The notes under the pieces are model-generated. The model did not search any database and had not been told where the DNA came from. It worked only from the letters and a program-made list of their open reading frames with translations. A program made the position numbers and the translations under genes. From JASSUD01 sp031963445 (GTDB taxonomy: Bacteria > Pseudomonadota > Gammaproteobacteria > Burkholderiales > Burkholderiaceae): DNA of 64,000 nt. The stretch lies in assembly GCA_031963445.1 (NCBI GenBank), contig JASSUH010000003.1, forward strand, positions 1 to 64,000, written 5' to 3'. This document shows positions 9,598-17,524 of the stretch, one piece after another. Position 1 is the stretch's first letter; each line of letters starts with the position of its first letter.

Positions 9598-9720
9598 TCA
9601 TTTTATAAATTCGATAAAAGATCGTTCAAAATAGCCTAATTATTGCTAAATTCTCCTAATTATTTCCATCTCCAAAAAAGATCGATAATTTGTGTTATGC
9701 AAAGTCTAGGCTATAGAATT
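9598..9720. repeat. Diverged intergenic repeat, copy A
   Basis: About 120 bp resembling 11590-11720: both end in a CTCCAAAAA-run followed by ATCGATAATTTG/GCGATAATTTG and a TTATG block, and share an upstream TCAAAAT-ag/ac-CTAATT-like stretch. A weaker partial copy begins near 8487 (TCGTTCTAAAATAACCTGATT). Each follows the 3' end of a small accessory gene. They look like duplicated 3' flanks left from gene duplication, not a regulatory family I know. Confidence 0.45.
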
Positions 9721-9773
9721 TAACTGGTTCCATTACCTGTAGAACAGAAAAAGTATATCTGCCAGGTTGAGGC

Positions 9774-9851
9774 GAATATATGGAAAAATTCCCGGCTATC
9801 GGAGCCGCTGACCAGAAAGCTCGTAAATGGCTTTTGTTTGATAGACATTAA
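9774..9851 (+). pseudogene. Remnant of a second DUF7673-like gene
   Basis: The frame reads EYMEKFPAIGAADQKARK then WLLFDRH and a stop. It aligns with EYMEKLPAIEAAGLEALK of the gene at 8098-8469 at both DNA and protein level; the DNA just upstream (9740-9773) also resembles the intact gene. No start codon context and no downstream domain remain, so this is a decayed partial duplicate. Confidence 0.65.
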
Positions 9852-10123
9852 ATCCATACCGCCTAGCAGGCTTGCCATTGCAGAGCGGCAAAAAGCCTGA
9901 ATCTTTTATAGCTGGCTTCTTGGTGCCATGTTACAAATCTGGTGAATGCCCCTGCTAATCCTAGCCCAGCTAATGCCAAAATATACATCTAATTTGGCAG
10001 GATCAATTAAAAAGCGCGGCAGGTGCACAGCAATTTTTAGGGTTTAAAAATAGTGCTAACATAAAAAATTATGTGTAACTGCTATTTTTATACTTTTAAT
10101 TTTATTAATAAGGAATATGACGC

Positions 10124-11017
10124 ATGCAAATAAATAGAACTCCTTCAAACAATCATCCGCCATTGCCTAATAATTCAATAAAAAAAAATTCATCGGCATC
10201 TCCCAATCCTATTTTGGAAAATCCAGAGCAAAGAATAGCTGATGAAAATCGATATGCAGTATTTAATAATGCAAATTCTTTAGATTTAAAATTAGAAAAT
10301 TTTATAATAAATTTAGGAGCCCCTCCAAGCAAAGGAGATGTCCAAGGACAGTTAAATTGGAGCGAAAACAGTATTAATAAAATTATAGAAAATAAAACCT
10401 TAAGACTTGATCAAATTGAAATCGCAATTAAAAGAATATTAGGTAATATACAACATGTAAGTATTAGCTTGTTTCATATTCGCGAACATGCAGCTCCCTG
10501 TAGAAAATATACCCCTTTAATATTTAAAGAGATTTCTGAAAAAAAAGATTTAGAGAGTTTTAGGCTATCCGCTCCTATGTCGCCGGTCAAAAAAGTTTCA
10601 AAAGATTTACTTTCCACTAATGAGATAGTTAAAAAAGCTTTACTTATAATAAACAGCAATATAATTTTAAATCTACATTTATCTTTTGTGGGTAGAGAAT
10701 TTAGCCGTAGAGAGTTATATGATCTTATGCTTGCAATGCAAGGGAAAAAAGTTAGCCTATTGAATATGAGCTCCACAAATATTAGCCAACCTCCTCAGTT
10801 AGAAATTTTTGCAAGCCATCTAAAAAATATACATATTGAAGAGTTGGATATCAGCGATAATAAATTAAATAATGAGAATATTCGTGCTATTGCTCCATCA
10901 TTGCCACAATCATTAAAAAAATTAATATTATCGCTTAACTCTATTACTCATCAAGAGATAGAAAATTTATCGACAACATCAAAAATAGAAAATATTGAGG
11001 CGGAGTATCTTCTATGA
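10124..11017 (+). CDS. Leucine-rich-repeat protein, possible host-directed effector
   Basis: A 297-aa, very AT-rich gene. The N-terminal 40 residues are disordered and rich in Asn, Pro and Ser. The middle is helical. The C-terminal 80 residues hold leucine-rich repeats of the ribonuclease-inhibitor type (for example IEELDISDNKLNNENIRAIA, then a LKKLILSLNSI unit). No signal peptide. Such LRR proteins in host-associated bacteria are often injected or secreted effectors, but here this is inference from domain type alone. It stands alone, with 500 bp of gene-poor DNA upstream. Confidence 0.65.
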   Translation: MQINRTPSNNHPPLPNNSIKKNSSASPNPILENPEQRIADENRYAVFNNANSLDLKLENFIINLGAPPSKGDVQGQLNWSENSINKIIENKTLRLDQIEIAIKRILGNIQHVSISLFHIREHAAPCRKYTPLIFKEISEKKDLESFRLSAPMSPVKKVSKDLLSTNEIVKKALLIINSNIILNLHLSFVGREFSRRELYDLMLAMQGKKVSLLNMSSTNISQPPQLEIFASHLKNIHIEELDISDNKLNNENIRAIAPSLPQSLKKLILSLNSITHQEIENLSTTSKIENIEAEYLL

Positions 11018-11037
11018 CATTTAATAATCTAAAATAG

Positions 11038-11283
11038 TCTATCTCGCTATCGGATTTGGATAGCGTTATGTTGTGTCCCGTGACAAGCAATCTACGCGAT
11101 ACCGCATTTCGTGTTACCGTCGAACTGAATATGGCTAATGGCCTGCGTACACTTTCACAAGTCATGGTAGACAAGATTTCAACACTGCCGCGCGCCAAAA
11201 TCAGTAAACCATTTGGCCGTTTAGACAATGAAAGGATAAAAACAGTAGATAAAGCATTACTACTGGTTGTGGGCGTTATCTGA
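11038..11283 (+). pseudogene. MazF/PemK-type mRNA interferase toxin, C-terminal remnant
   Basis: About 75 codons (from a TTG at 11056) read like the C-terminal two thirds of a PemK/MazF toxin: CPVTSNLRDTAFRVTVE, then GLRTLSQVMVDKISTL and KISKPFGRLDNER. The N-terminal strands that carry part of the active site are missing; an in-frame stop sits at 11035-11037 and no antitoxin gene precedes it. The toxin is therefore probably dead and left by a deletion that joined it to the end of the LRR gene. Confidence 0.75.
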
Positions 11284-11339
11284 CGCACTTGGCAACGACT
11301 ATATGCCAAAGGGGATAGCACAGAAAAAGGGAGGGCAAA

Positions 11340-11567
11340 TTGGGATCTGAACGACTGAGATACCTTGATGAATTAGTAGAAGAAGTGGCTACCGGCGATT
11401 TAGGGCGATACGGCCCGTTAAGTACAGGAGAGCGTTTATATATTGCACTAGCGGCAAATCGCGCAGATTTGTTAAAACAGGACGGATTCACAATTGTCCA
11501 GGCTGTGGATAGGCTTGGTGAAGATTGGATGGCCTGTCTTCTCGACCGCTGGAAAGTATTGACTTAA
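11340..11567 (+). CDS. Small 75-aa unknown protein
   Basis: A small, mostly helical protein from a TTG start at 11340 placed six bases after a strong AAGGGAGG ribosome-binding site (11327-11334), which decides the start. It is acidic and soluble with two Trp near the end. I do not recognise a family. It follows the MazF remnant by about 55 bases and may have been part of the same operon before the deletion. Similar small proteins often sit beside toxin genes, but no partner is intact here. Confidence 0.6.
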   Translation: MGSERLRYLDELVEEVATGDLGRYGPLSTGERLYIALAANRADLLKQDGFTIVQAVDRLGEDWMACLLDRWKVLT

Positions 11568-11589
11568 TTAAATTTTTAAAAAAATTAAT

Positions 11590-11720
11590 AAGTTCGATGA
11601 GTTAAGGCAAAATAAAAAAATCGATCAAAATACGTCAATTCCTTCTAAATTTCCCCAATTTCATCTATTTTCCGCCGCCTCCAAAAAGTGCGATAATTTG
11701 TCTTATGTAAAATTCTAAAA
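11590..11720. repeat. Diverged intergenic repeat, copy B
   Basis: This is the counterpart of 9598-9720, sharing the TCCAAAAA-GCGATAATTTG-TTATG block and the TCAAAATA upstream block. It separates the 75-aa gene from the convergent HEAT-repeat gene. No coding potential was seen. Confidence 0.45.
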
Positions 11721-11750
11721 ATATCAGCAGCGATACAATAACAATTTAAC

Positions 11751-12728
11751 CTACCTTAAGGCGCTGATTACCGCTGAAATTGCCTCGGAGCGCACACCTA
11801 ACGCCCGGACTGCCTCAGCCTTAACCGTTTCGTGTTCATCCTCATCCTTGATTACGGAAATTAAGGCAGAGATCGCTTTGGAGGGTAGCGTTTCTGGATT
11901 CCTTAATGCGACGGCAGCCTCATACCTAATTTCCCAATATTCATCCTTGATCGCAAAGAGCAAAGCCTGAATAGCATCATCAGACAGCGTTTTCTGTTTG
12001 CGCAATGCGATGGTAGCGGCACATCTGACAGCCAGGTTTTGATCATTCTTTATCGTAGCATTTAAGGCCGTGATTGCTTCGGAAGACAATGTTTTCTGCT
12101 CCCCGAATGCACTAGCAGCCTCAGTCCGGACGTACCAATTTTCATCTTCTTGCATCGCAGAGATCCAGATTGAAATTGCTTTGGGGAAGACTATTTCCTG
12201 TGCGCTTAATACCCTAATGGCTGCGCACCGAACATTCGCATTCTCATCCTTTGTTGCAACAATCAAGTCTGAAATTGCCTCGAAAGGCAAATTTTTTTGA
12301 TCGATTAACGATAAAGCTGCTATATACCTGACCTCTGCGTTTTCATCCTTCCTCATAGCATAAAGCAGATCTGACACCATTTCGGGAAACATATTTTCCT
12401 GTTTAGCCAAGGCGATGATGGCGATATACCTGACATTCTCGTCTTTATCCTCCTTCATCACGGAGCGCAAAGCCAAGATTGTTTCTAGGGGTAGCGTGCT
12501 CTGTTCGCTTAACACGTCGGTAACTAGATACCTGATGTATTCGTCTTTGTCTTTCTTCATCAGAAACGTTAAGTCCAAGATCACTTTGACGGACAACATT
12601 TTCTGCTTGGCTAGTGCATGGGCAGCTGCATATCGCTCATTTTCATCTTTATTATTTTGTAACCTTTTTATCAAAGTCAGAATGGCATCATCAGATAACG
12701 TTTTCGATTGGTCTAAGCTACTTTGCAT
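11751..12728 (-). CDS. HEAT-repeat protein (325 aa)
   Basis: The whole protein is built from about nine helical repeats of 31-36 residues with the pattern KDEN-x-x-VRY-x-AA-x-AL-x-x-Q, then a LP/LS-x-EAI-x-AL segment, typical of HEAT/PBS-lyase-type repeats. It has no signal peptide, membrane segment or catalytic domain. Such scaffolds bind proteins; in endosymbionts they are often expanded as cargo. A second, shorter protein of the same repeat type is at 31881-32519. Repeats are well conserved, so recent internal duplication is likely. Function unknown. Confidence 0.8.
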   Translation of the reverse strand: MQSSLDQSKTLSDDAILTLIKRLQNNKDENERYAAAHALAKQKMLSVKVILDLTFLMKKDKDEYIRYLVTDVLSEQSTLPLETILALRSVMKEDKDENVRYIAIIALAKQENMFPEMVSDLLYAMRKDENAEVRYIAALSLIDQKNLPFEAISDLIVATKDENANVRCAAIRVLSAQEIVFPKAISIWISAMQEDENWYVRTEAASAFGEQKTLSSEAITALNATIKNDQNLAVRCAATIALRKQKTLSDDAIQALLFAIKDEYWEIRYEAAVALRNPETLPSKAISALISVIKDEDEHETVKAEAVRALGVRSEAISAVISALR

Positions 12729-13066
12729 GACTTAATGCCTTACAAAAAATCGTTTACTAGAAATGTGAGATTTGAGCAAAACCACGCACGCGATTATATC
12801 GAATGAATCGGTACATCCTTAAGCCAAAATAAATCGAATGAGCCAGATTGCCCAGTCGCGATAATAAGTCGGCGCACCCTGCCCTGGGGCTTACTCTGTG
12901 AGTCTTTGATTCAGTAGTCATCAAAAAATAAGCCATCCTTCAATGAATACCTAATAATTTAGGGCTTTTGCCCTAGCCCATTAGATAAATAGCGCAAGCA
13001 ATAAAAAGCTCCTATGCTCCAAAAGACAGAAAGAAAAACCTTTCTGCTTTTTTAAACGGAGTATGT
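12729..13066. other. Intergenic stretch without recognised genes
   Basis: A 338-bp stretch between divergent genes. ATCGAATGA occurs twice (about 12800 and 12836). Otherwise I see only the CGGAG ribosome-binding site for the gene at 13067 and no convincing hairpin or gene. Confidence 0.4.
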
Positions 13067-13333
13067 ATGGAAAATTTAAATACCGAGTATTGGGAAGCTG
13101 TAGGCAAATTTTGTAGAGGCTGTGAATTGCCTATTGATAAACGCCTGCAAGTCTCCATTACGCGCATTAAACAGAGCATCCAATGTGCAAAAAAAGAAGG
13201 GGCCAAAGCTAGCGCCTTTGAAATACTTATTTTGTGTGGGGATGAAGCAAAAAATATTGAATGCGACGCCGTATATACCCTGTTCAAGCATTGTCAAAAA
13301 ACGGCCGTTGAAAAAGCGAGTTATATAGGTTAA
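13067..13333 (+). CDS. Unknown 88-aa Cys-rich small protein
   Basis: An 88-aa soluble protein with six Cys, including CRGCELP near residue 17 and later Cys at about 39, 52, 63 and 75; the spacing does not match a zinc finger I know. The ATG follows CGGAG at about eight bases. It stands alone between the HEAT gene and a terminator-bearing duplicated region. No family recognised. Confidence 0.5.
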   Translation: MENLNTEYWEAVGKFCRGCELPIDKRLQVSITRIKQSIQCAKKEGAKASAFEILILCGDEAKNIECDAVYTLFKHCQKTAVEKASYIG

Positions 13334-13458
13334 GTGTCTGCTAATACCGTAAAGAAGCTTTTCTCGAAAATGTCAAAACTTGCTCAATGAGCGTTTTGAA
13401 TGTATTTCTGCTCCATGAATTTTAAGCAAGTAAAAAGAATTCATATTCAAAACCAAAA

Positions 13459-13499
13459 GAGCTTCCAAAGGTAAGACTTTGCCTTACCTTTGGAGGCTC
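13459..13499. terminator. Bidirectional hairpin terminator
   Basis: A 17-bp near-perfect stem (13459-13475 with 13483-13499) and a 7-base loop, flanked by A-rich and T-rich sequence. It is duplicated, in diverged form, at 15031-15071, where it follows a complete minus-strand gene. Confidence 0.7.
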
Positions 13500-13601
13500 T
13501 TCTAGCTCCATTTAGTTTTACGCTATTTGCAATCCAATAAGCACTTCAACAAAAAGCCTCTCAAAAGATTTTAATTTTTATGCTTGGCCTGTGAGGGCTT
13601 C
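13461..13601 (-). repeat. Duplicated gene end, copy A: last codons plus terminator of the 389-aa family
   Basis: This region matches 15031-15166 over about 140 bp: the terminator, the TTTAC-GCTATTTG block, the CACTTCAACAAAAA block and the last codons of the gene there. Reading the minus strand gives SEALTGQA and a stop at 13578-13580, identical to the C-terminus of the protein at 15143-16297. Only this end remains, so a paralogous gene once lay here and was lost, or a 3' end was copied. Confidence 0.65.
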
Positions 13602-13748
13602 CGAATATGGAGTAAAAGTGAAAAGCTGTCTTTAATTCATCGAATGAATGTTATGAGTTGGATACTTTGGCGTCTTGAGCATCAAGTGCTTTCTAACCAG
13701 TGACGCTCACTTTCTTTTTTTATTTCCTCAAAAGCTAGGCAAACAACT

Positions 13749-14654
13749 TTAACGTCCCCTATCTCGCCCAAGCCTCTGCTCTTGCACACAAGCAGGTTCT
13801 TTACCCTGCTCATACACCAAGCTTTTTTGATCTGTATACTGAATCGTCAATTTTTCACCTATTTGTACATCTCGATCTAATTGGTTTTTTTCATAACGCA
13901 CAACCAGCAGATCCGATATTTTTAATAAGGCATGCTGCTCAGTGATCTCTACTATCTCGCCTTTATAATCCCGCTTAAGCACAGTAGCATCACGTATGAT
14001 CAAGTTGTCATAAAGCTCAGCCCTTTTGAGCGCGTGGGATACCTCTAAAGATTGTGTGGCGGGGCGTTCTGTTAGATTGTCGCGGATGATGGTAGCTAGA
14101 GCAGTATGAGTGCTGTGGTACGCGAGAATAGAAGCTTGCATAACCGCATCACGCGACATAGCCGACCAATTAATATGATAGCCAGCTTCATGCGCAAGCT
14201 GCCCGATGAACTCGCGCTGCGCACGCCCATTGCCTTCTCGAAATGGATGTAGCACGTTGATCTCACCAAGGTAAAACCCTGCTCGGTCACTAAAAGCCTC
14301 CGCATTAAGACCAACAAGATATTTCTCATCAGCAAGCTGTTCAAAAAGCTTATTACCCGCATATTCAATCTTCTCAGCATAAGCAAAACGGGTTGAGCCT
14401 TTAGTGATATCTACCTGGCGCAATTCTCCGGCCCATGCGTAGACATCGCCAAATAAGCGTTGGTGTATCAGTTGTAAATGGGGAAGATCAAATTTGCCTG
14501 ATGGCGGCTCACGATCTAATTTATAGGAGGCTAAAGCGGCAAAATCCGCTTCTAGGCGCTCTAATTCCTTGGCATTAGTAATACCAAGACGATTGCGCAA
14601 AATTCCAGAAGATGGATCTATGTAAGGGTCGTTAGGATTTGCAGCGTATTTCAC
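13749..14654 (-). CDS. fic: Fic-domain AMP-transferase toxin
   Basis: A 301-aa protein with the complete Fic motif HPFREGNGR at residues 136-144 (catalytic His, Phe, acidic residue and GNGR loop). The family transfers AMP to protein targets; class I toxins of the VbhT type hit DNA gyrase and topoisomerase IV. The C-terminal 80 residues form a predicted beta-rich, OB-like domain (around KGEIVEITEQHALLKI) instead of the BID secretion domain of Bartonella VbhT. The antitoxin gene lies upstream with a 30-base gap. It is likely a plasmid addiction module; delivery into a host cell is a less supported alternative. Confidence 0.9.
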   Translation of the reverse strand: MKYAANPNDPYIDPSSGILRNRLGITNAKELERLEADFAALASYKLDREPPSGKFDLPHLQLIHQRLFGDVYAWAGELRQVDITKGSTRFAYAEKIEYAGNKLFEQLADEKYLVGLNAEAFSDRAGFYLGEINVLHPFREGNGRAQREFIGQLAHEAGYHINWSAMSRDAVMQASILAYHSTHTALATIIRDNLTERPATQSLEVSHALKRAELYDNLIIRDATVLKRDYKGEIVEITEQHALLKISDLLVVRYEKNQLDRDVQIGEKLTIQYTDQKSLVYEQGKEPACVQEQRLGRDRGR

Positions 14655-14684
14655 TGTCTAGTAAGCAATTATCACTCAGTCAGC

Positions 14685-14867
14685 CTATCTGCATGCAACC
14701 CGTGCATGCAAGCGAACATATGCATCATCTAGTGTTAATTCGCCATTCACTACAAGGCTAAGGTCATCAATCGTTTCGGCATCGGGTTGCAGCCCTTCAA
14801 GATGCTGATTCCCAATCGCATTGTCAAAGGCTGCACGACGTTCCCTTAATTCACGCTCGTTCAACAT
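14685..14867 (-). CDS. vbhA: VbhA-type Fic antitoxin
   Basis: A 60-aa protein from the ATG at 14867, chosen over an upstream in-frame ATG because GGAAAGAGGA lies just before it. It has the VbhA layout RRAAFDNAIGNQHLEGLQP followed by a GELTLDDA segment. The Glu of the inhibitory helix that blocks the Fic ATP site is present (LEG), but the usual Ser/Thr four residues before it is Asn. It precedes fic in one operon. Small size and position make the call good despite the substitution. Confidence 0.8.
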   Translation of the reverse strand: MLNERELRERRAAFDNAIGNQHLEGLQPDAETIDDLSLVVNGELTLDDAYVRLHARVACR

Positions 14868-15030
14868 ATCCTCTTTCCTTTTTTTATTCTGTAATGCCCA
14901 ATTTATCTTTTGACATTTTAACATAAATAAGCTATATAGCCCAGCGCATAATAACTTAGAAATTGACTGAGATGGCCAATTCTTGGTAGGAGCGGCGGTT
15001 TGCTGGATTGCTATAATACAGAATCAAAAA

Positions 15031-15071
15031 AGCCTCCAAAAATAAGACTCTGCGTCTTGCCTTTGGAGGCT
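15031..15071 (-). terminator. Rho-independent terminator after the 389-aa family gene
   Basis: AGCCTCCAAA (15031-15040) pairs with TTTGGAGGCT (15062-15071), with an inner AGAC/GTCT stem; on the minus strand it is followed by a run of six T. It lies about 70 bases past the stop of the gene at 15143-16297. Confidence 0.75.
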
Positions 15072-15142
15072 CTTCTAGCACCATTTAGCTTTACGCTATT
15101 TGTAAGCACTTCAACAAAAAAACTCTCAAAACCTTTTAATTG

Positions 15143-16297
15143 TTATGCTTGGCCTGTGAGGGCTTCAGAAGTAATGTGCTTTGAAGCTATATCAGGTGAT
15201 GGCGTTCTTTCCTGAGCTAATTTTATTAAGGCGTCAAATTCTTCCTCTGTAGCACAAGAAGCTCGGAGTTCTTCTATAGTACGACTTCTAATTTCAGAGA
15301 TTAAATCTTTAACAGTTGCATCTCTTAACGCTGGCTGTGTCACAGCCGATAAAAGCTTTTGATTTGCTATTTCCTGCGCTTCTGCGGTTTTACGTTGTGC
15401 TGCAAGCAGGACAGCGTTAGCTTCTCGTAATTCAATAGTAAGCATATCTTTATCCATTGTTTTTAGAGCAGAAAAAGTATCTGCATACAATTTTTCAAGG
15501 CTCGTAAGATACATATTCTTATTAGCTTCTGGAAGGGCTATTTTGTCCCTCCAAGCTCTCACTATCAGATAAATAGCCGCAGCAGCTGCACAAGGTGCTG
15601 TGGTAGAAACCGCTACACCTAAGCCCATTAATGCAATAGAAATAATGGTAATTAATGTGCCAAGCCCTTCTAAAACATAGTTAAAAATTTTGAATGCTTT
15701 AGATTGTGGCGGTGGAAGGTTGCTTTTTAAGAGCGCATGTTGGTCACTTAAGCTTACCTGTGCAATCTCCAACTTCTTAAGTGCATTCTTGCTATAGGAA
15801 TCCGTTTTTAGCCCATGAATCGCTTCCTTCACTTCACAAAATAGGGCTTTAAACTTGGGGATTTCATTTAAAAAGCAGAAATCCGTATCGGCCTCTTCAC
15901 TAATACTTTCTTCTTTAAAAGCATTGCTGGTTTTATCAGTATTAAAAGAGGTGTATAGCTTTTCTGTAGTGTCTTCAACCACCTTAAAAGCACGGAGTAA
16001 CGTAGTATGAATCTGTTCATACTGGTCTGGCAGCAGTTCTATCGTACCAGCTAAACAGACCTCGCTATGCTCTATGATTTGTAGATTTCCACCAAGCGTA
16101 TTTTCAACTTCTGGTACGTCTGATAACGGTAAGTGAAGGCTCGTATTCTGGTTTTTCGTATGAATGGGCGTGTCACCTTCCATCAAACCCATACCACTAT
16201 CTGCACTACTGATGCTATGGCTGCGCTGCTGTCTACTATATAAGGCAGCAAGATCGTGGCCATTTGGTACGGCTGCACTAACGGAACCGTCAACCAT
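15143..16297 (-). CDS. Coiled-coil protein with central membrane hairpin
   Basis: About 384 aa from the ATG at 16297, preceded by GGAGGGGG. The N-terminal 60 residues are disordered and polar. Two long helical regions flank a strongly hydrophobic hairpin (roughly residues 215-250: LEGLGTLITIISIALMGLGV, then an Ala-rich segment). The second helical half is rich in Glu, Ala and Gln and probably forms a coiled coil. I do not recognise a family. Proteins at 39145-40353 and 42076-43269 share this order of parts. The layout resembles membrane-remodelling or host-directed proteins, but no motif proves it. A lost paralogue's 3' end lies at 13461-13601. Confidence 0.7.
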   Translation of the reverse strand: MVDGSVSAAVPNGHDLAALYSRQQRSHSISSADSGMGLMEGDTPIHTKNQNTSLHLPLSDVPEVENTLGGNLQIIEHSEVCLAGTIELLPDQYEQIHTTLLRAFKVVEDTTEKLYTSFNTDKTSNAFKEESISEEADTDFCFLNEIPKFKALFCEVKEAIHGLKTDSYSKNALKKLEIAQVSLSDQHALLKSNLPPPQSKAFKIFNYVLEGLGTLITIISIALMGLGVAVSTTAPCAAAAAIYLIVRAWRDKIALPEANKNMYLTSLEKLYADTFSALKTMDKDMLTIELREANAVLLAAQRKTAEAQEIANQKLLSAVTQPALRDATVKDLISEIRSRTIEELRASCATEEEFDALIKLAQERTPSPDIASKHITSEALTGQA

Positions 16298-16867
16298 AAG
16301 CCCCCTCCACATTAGGATGTTCAGCCGAGCAAAATACTCAGTTTTAGAAAATATCGCCAGGGCTAATCACCTGTAACTGATTAAGTTATTTATACCTTTA
16401 TTAGTTGGAATTTGAATGGCCATGGAAAGTGCTGTTATCAACACTTTCACAGTCATAGCAGTAGAATTTTTACTCTTAGGCAGGGTAAAAATAAAAGACA
16501 AATTTACTATCAGAGCAAAAGAAACTACGCAAATTGCCCAAAATGGTAATTTCAAGCCTCCTAATACGTAAGTTTTCTCTTTTATTATTGGGCAAATGGT
16601 TTAGAGATACTAAATTTTCCATTTGTTATAAGAGGGAATTATCGTTCTGGGGGTTCTTTAAGCACATGCCAAAGTATGGCCGGTGAGATATTTTCTCGAG
16701 TACTCGGCATTAGCTTAAAGTCTGCCATAGCATGTATTAATCTGCTCCAACCACCTTGAAATGGTGTGCACACACACTTTCAAGGCCATAGCATTAAAGA
16801 AAACTCTCTTATGATTATTCGAATGGCTTGAGCCGTTTGCATGCTTCCATTTATCAGAGGGATTTCT
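16298..16867. other. Gene-poor stretch with related hairpins and a doubtful 62-codon frame
   Basis: Two similar motifs occur: GAAAGTG-loop-CACTTTC with a following CATAGCA (about 16425-16460), and TTGAAA-loop-TTTCAA followed by CATAGCA (about 16753-16793). A minus-strand frame at 16367-16555 would give a 62-aa hydrophobic peptide with two possible membrane segments. It has no clear ribosome-binding site, so I do not call it a gene. Confidence 0.35.
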
Positions 16868-17374
16868 ATGTCTAACTATAAAAAAACATCTACCGTACTT
16901 ATTTCTTCAAAAGCATCTGCCATGCTTAAAAAAATGGCTAAAAAAGATAATCGCTCTTGTAAGTCTATACTTGAAGACGCTTTACAGGCATATGGACAAT
17001 CTCACAAAGCGCCCTCTTCTCATCCTTTAGCACGAAAAAGCGTATGGCAAAAAACGGTGGTTACTTTAGGCTCCCTACTCTCTCATTTTTATAAAAAAGG
17101 TAAAGCAAAACGAACGCTTGATGAGCGATCTACCCTATTGATAGCCTTGCTTTTCTTTAGCTCTAAATTAGCCAATATATTCTGTGGCTTGCTTTTAGGA
17201 TTTATCACTTCTCAAGTATTTTTTATTTCTATAAACAATCCTCATATCCAAGTCGGAACCGCAGAGTTACTTTGCTTGAGTACAATATTGCTATTCCTTA
17301 TGCTATGTACTCATATGACAAAGCATACAGATAAATCATGCGATGAAATTTTAGACAAACGGTGGTGGTATTAA
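16868..17374 (+). CDS. Small protein with RHH-like N-terminus and two C-terminal membrane segments
   Basis: A 168-aa protein from the ATG at 16868, which has AGAGGG eight bases before it; an upstream in-frame ATG at 16841 lacks this. The first 45 residues resemble a ribbon-helix-helix or CopG-like DNA-binding unit (TSTVLISSKASAMLKK then a helix with SILEDALQAYG). The middle is basic, and residues 95-160 hold two hydrophobic segments, so it could be a membrane-tethered regulator. It converges with traI, whose 3' end lies 150 bp downstream. No family recognised. Confidence 0.55.
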   Translation: MSNYKKTSTVLISSKASAMLKKMAKKDNRSCKSILEDALQAYGQSHKAPSSHPLARKSVWQKTVVTLGSLLSHFYKKGKAKRTLDERSTLLIALLFFSSKLANIFCGLLLGFITSQVFFISINNPHIQVGTAELLCLSTILLFLMLCTHMTKHTDKSCDEILDKRWWY

Positions 17375-17524
17375 TGATTACTATTTTTATAGCATTCATG
17401 CAGGCACCACTGGACTAATGAGAATGTATAGGATGAAGCTTCCTACCAAGGAATACGGCGAAGGTTTGACAGATTGACGGGGAAGATAAGGATTAGCGAA
17501 ATGAAGCGATAAGGCAGGCTACTT

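Noticed and set aside
16367..16555. 62-aa hydrophobic minus-strand frame
   Set aside because: No ribosome-binding site, and the hydrophobic character can arise from the AT-rich hairpin DNA; left as doubtful.
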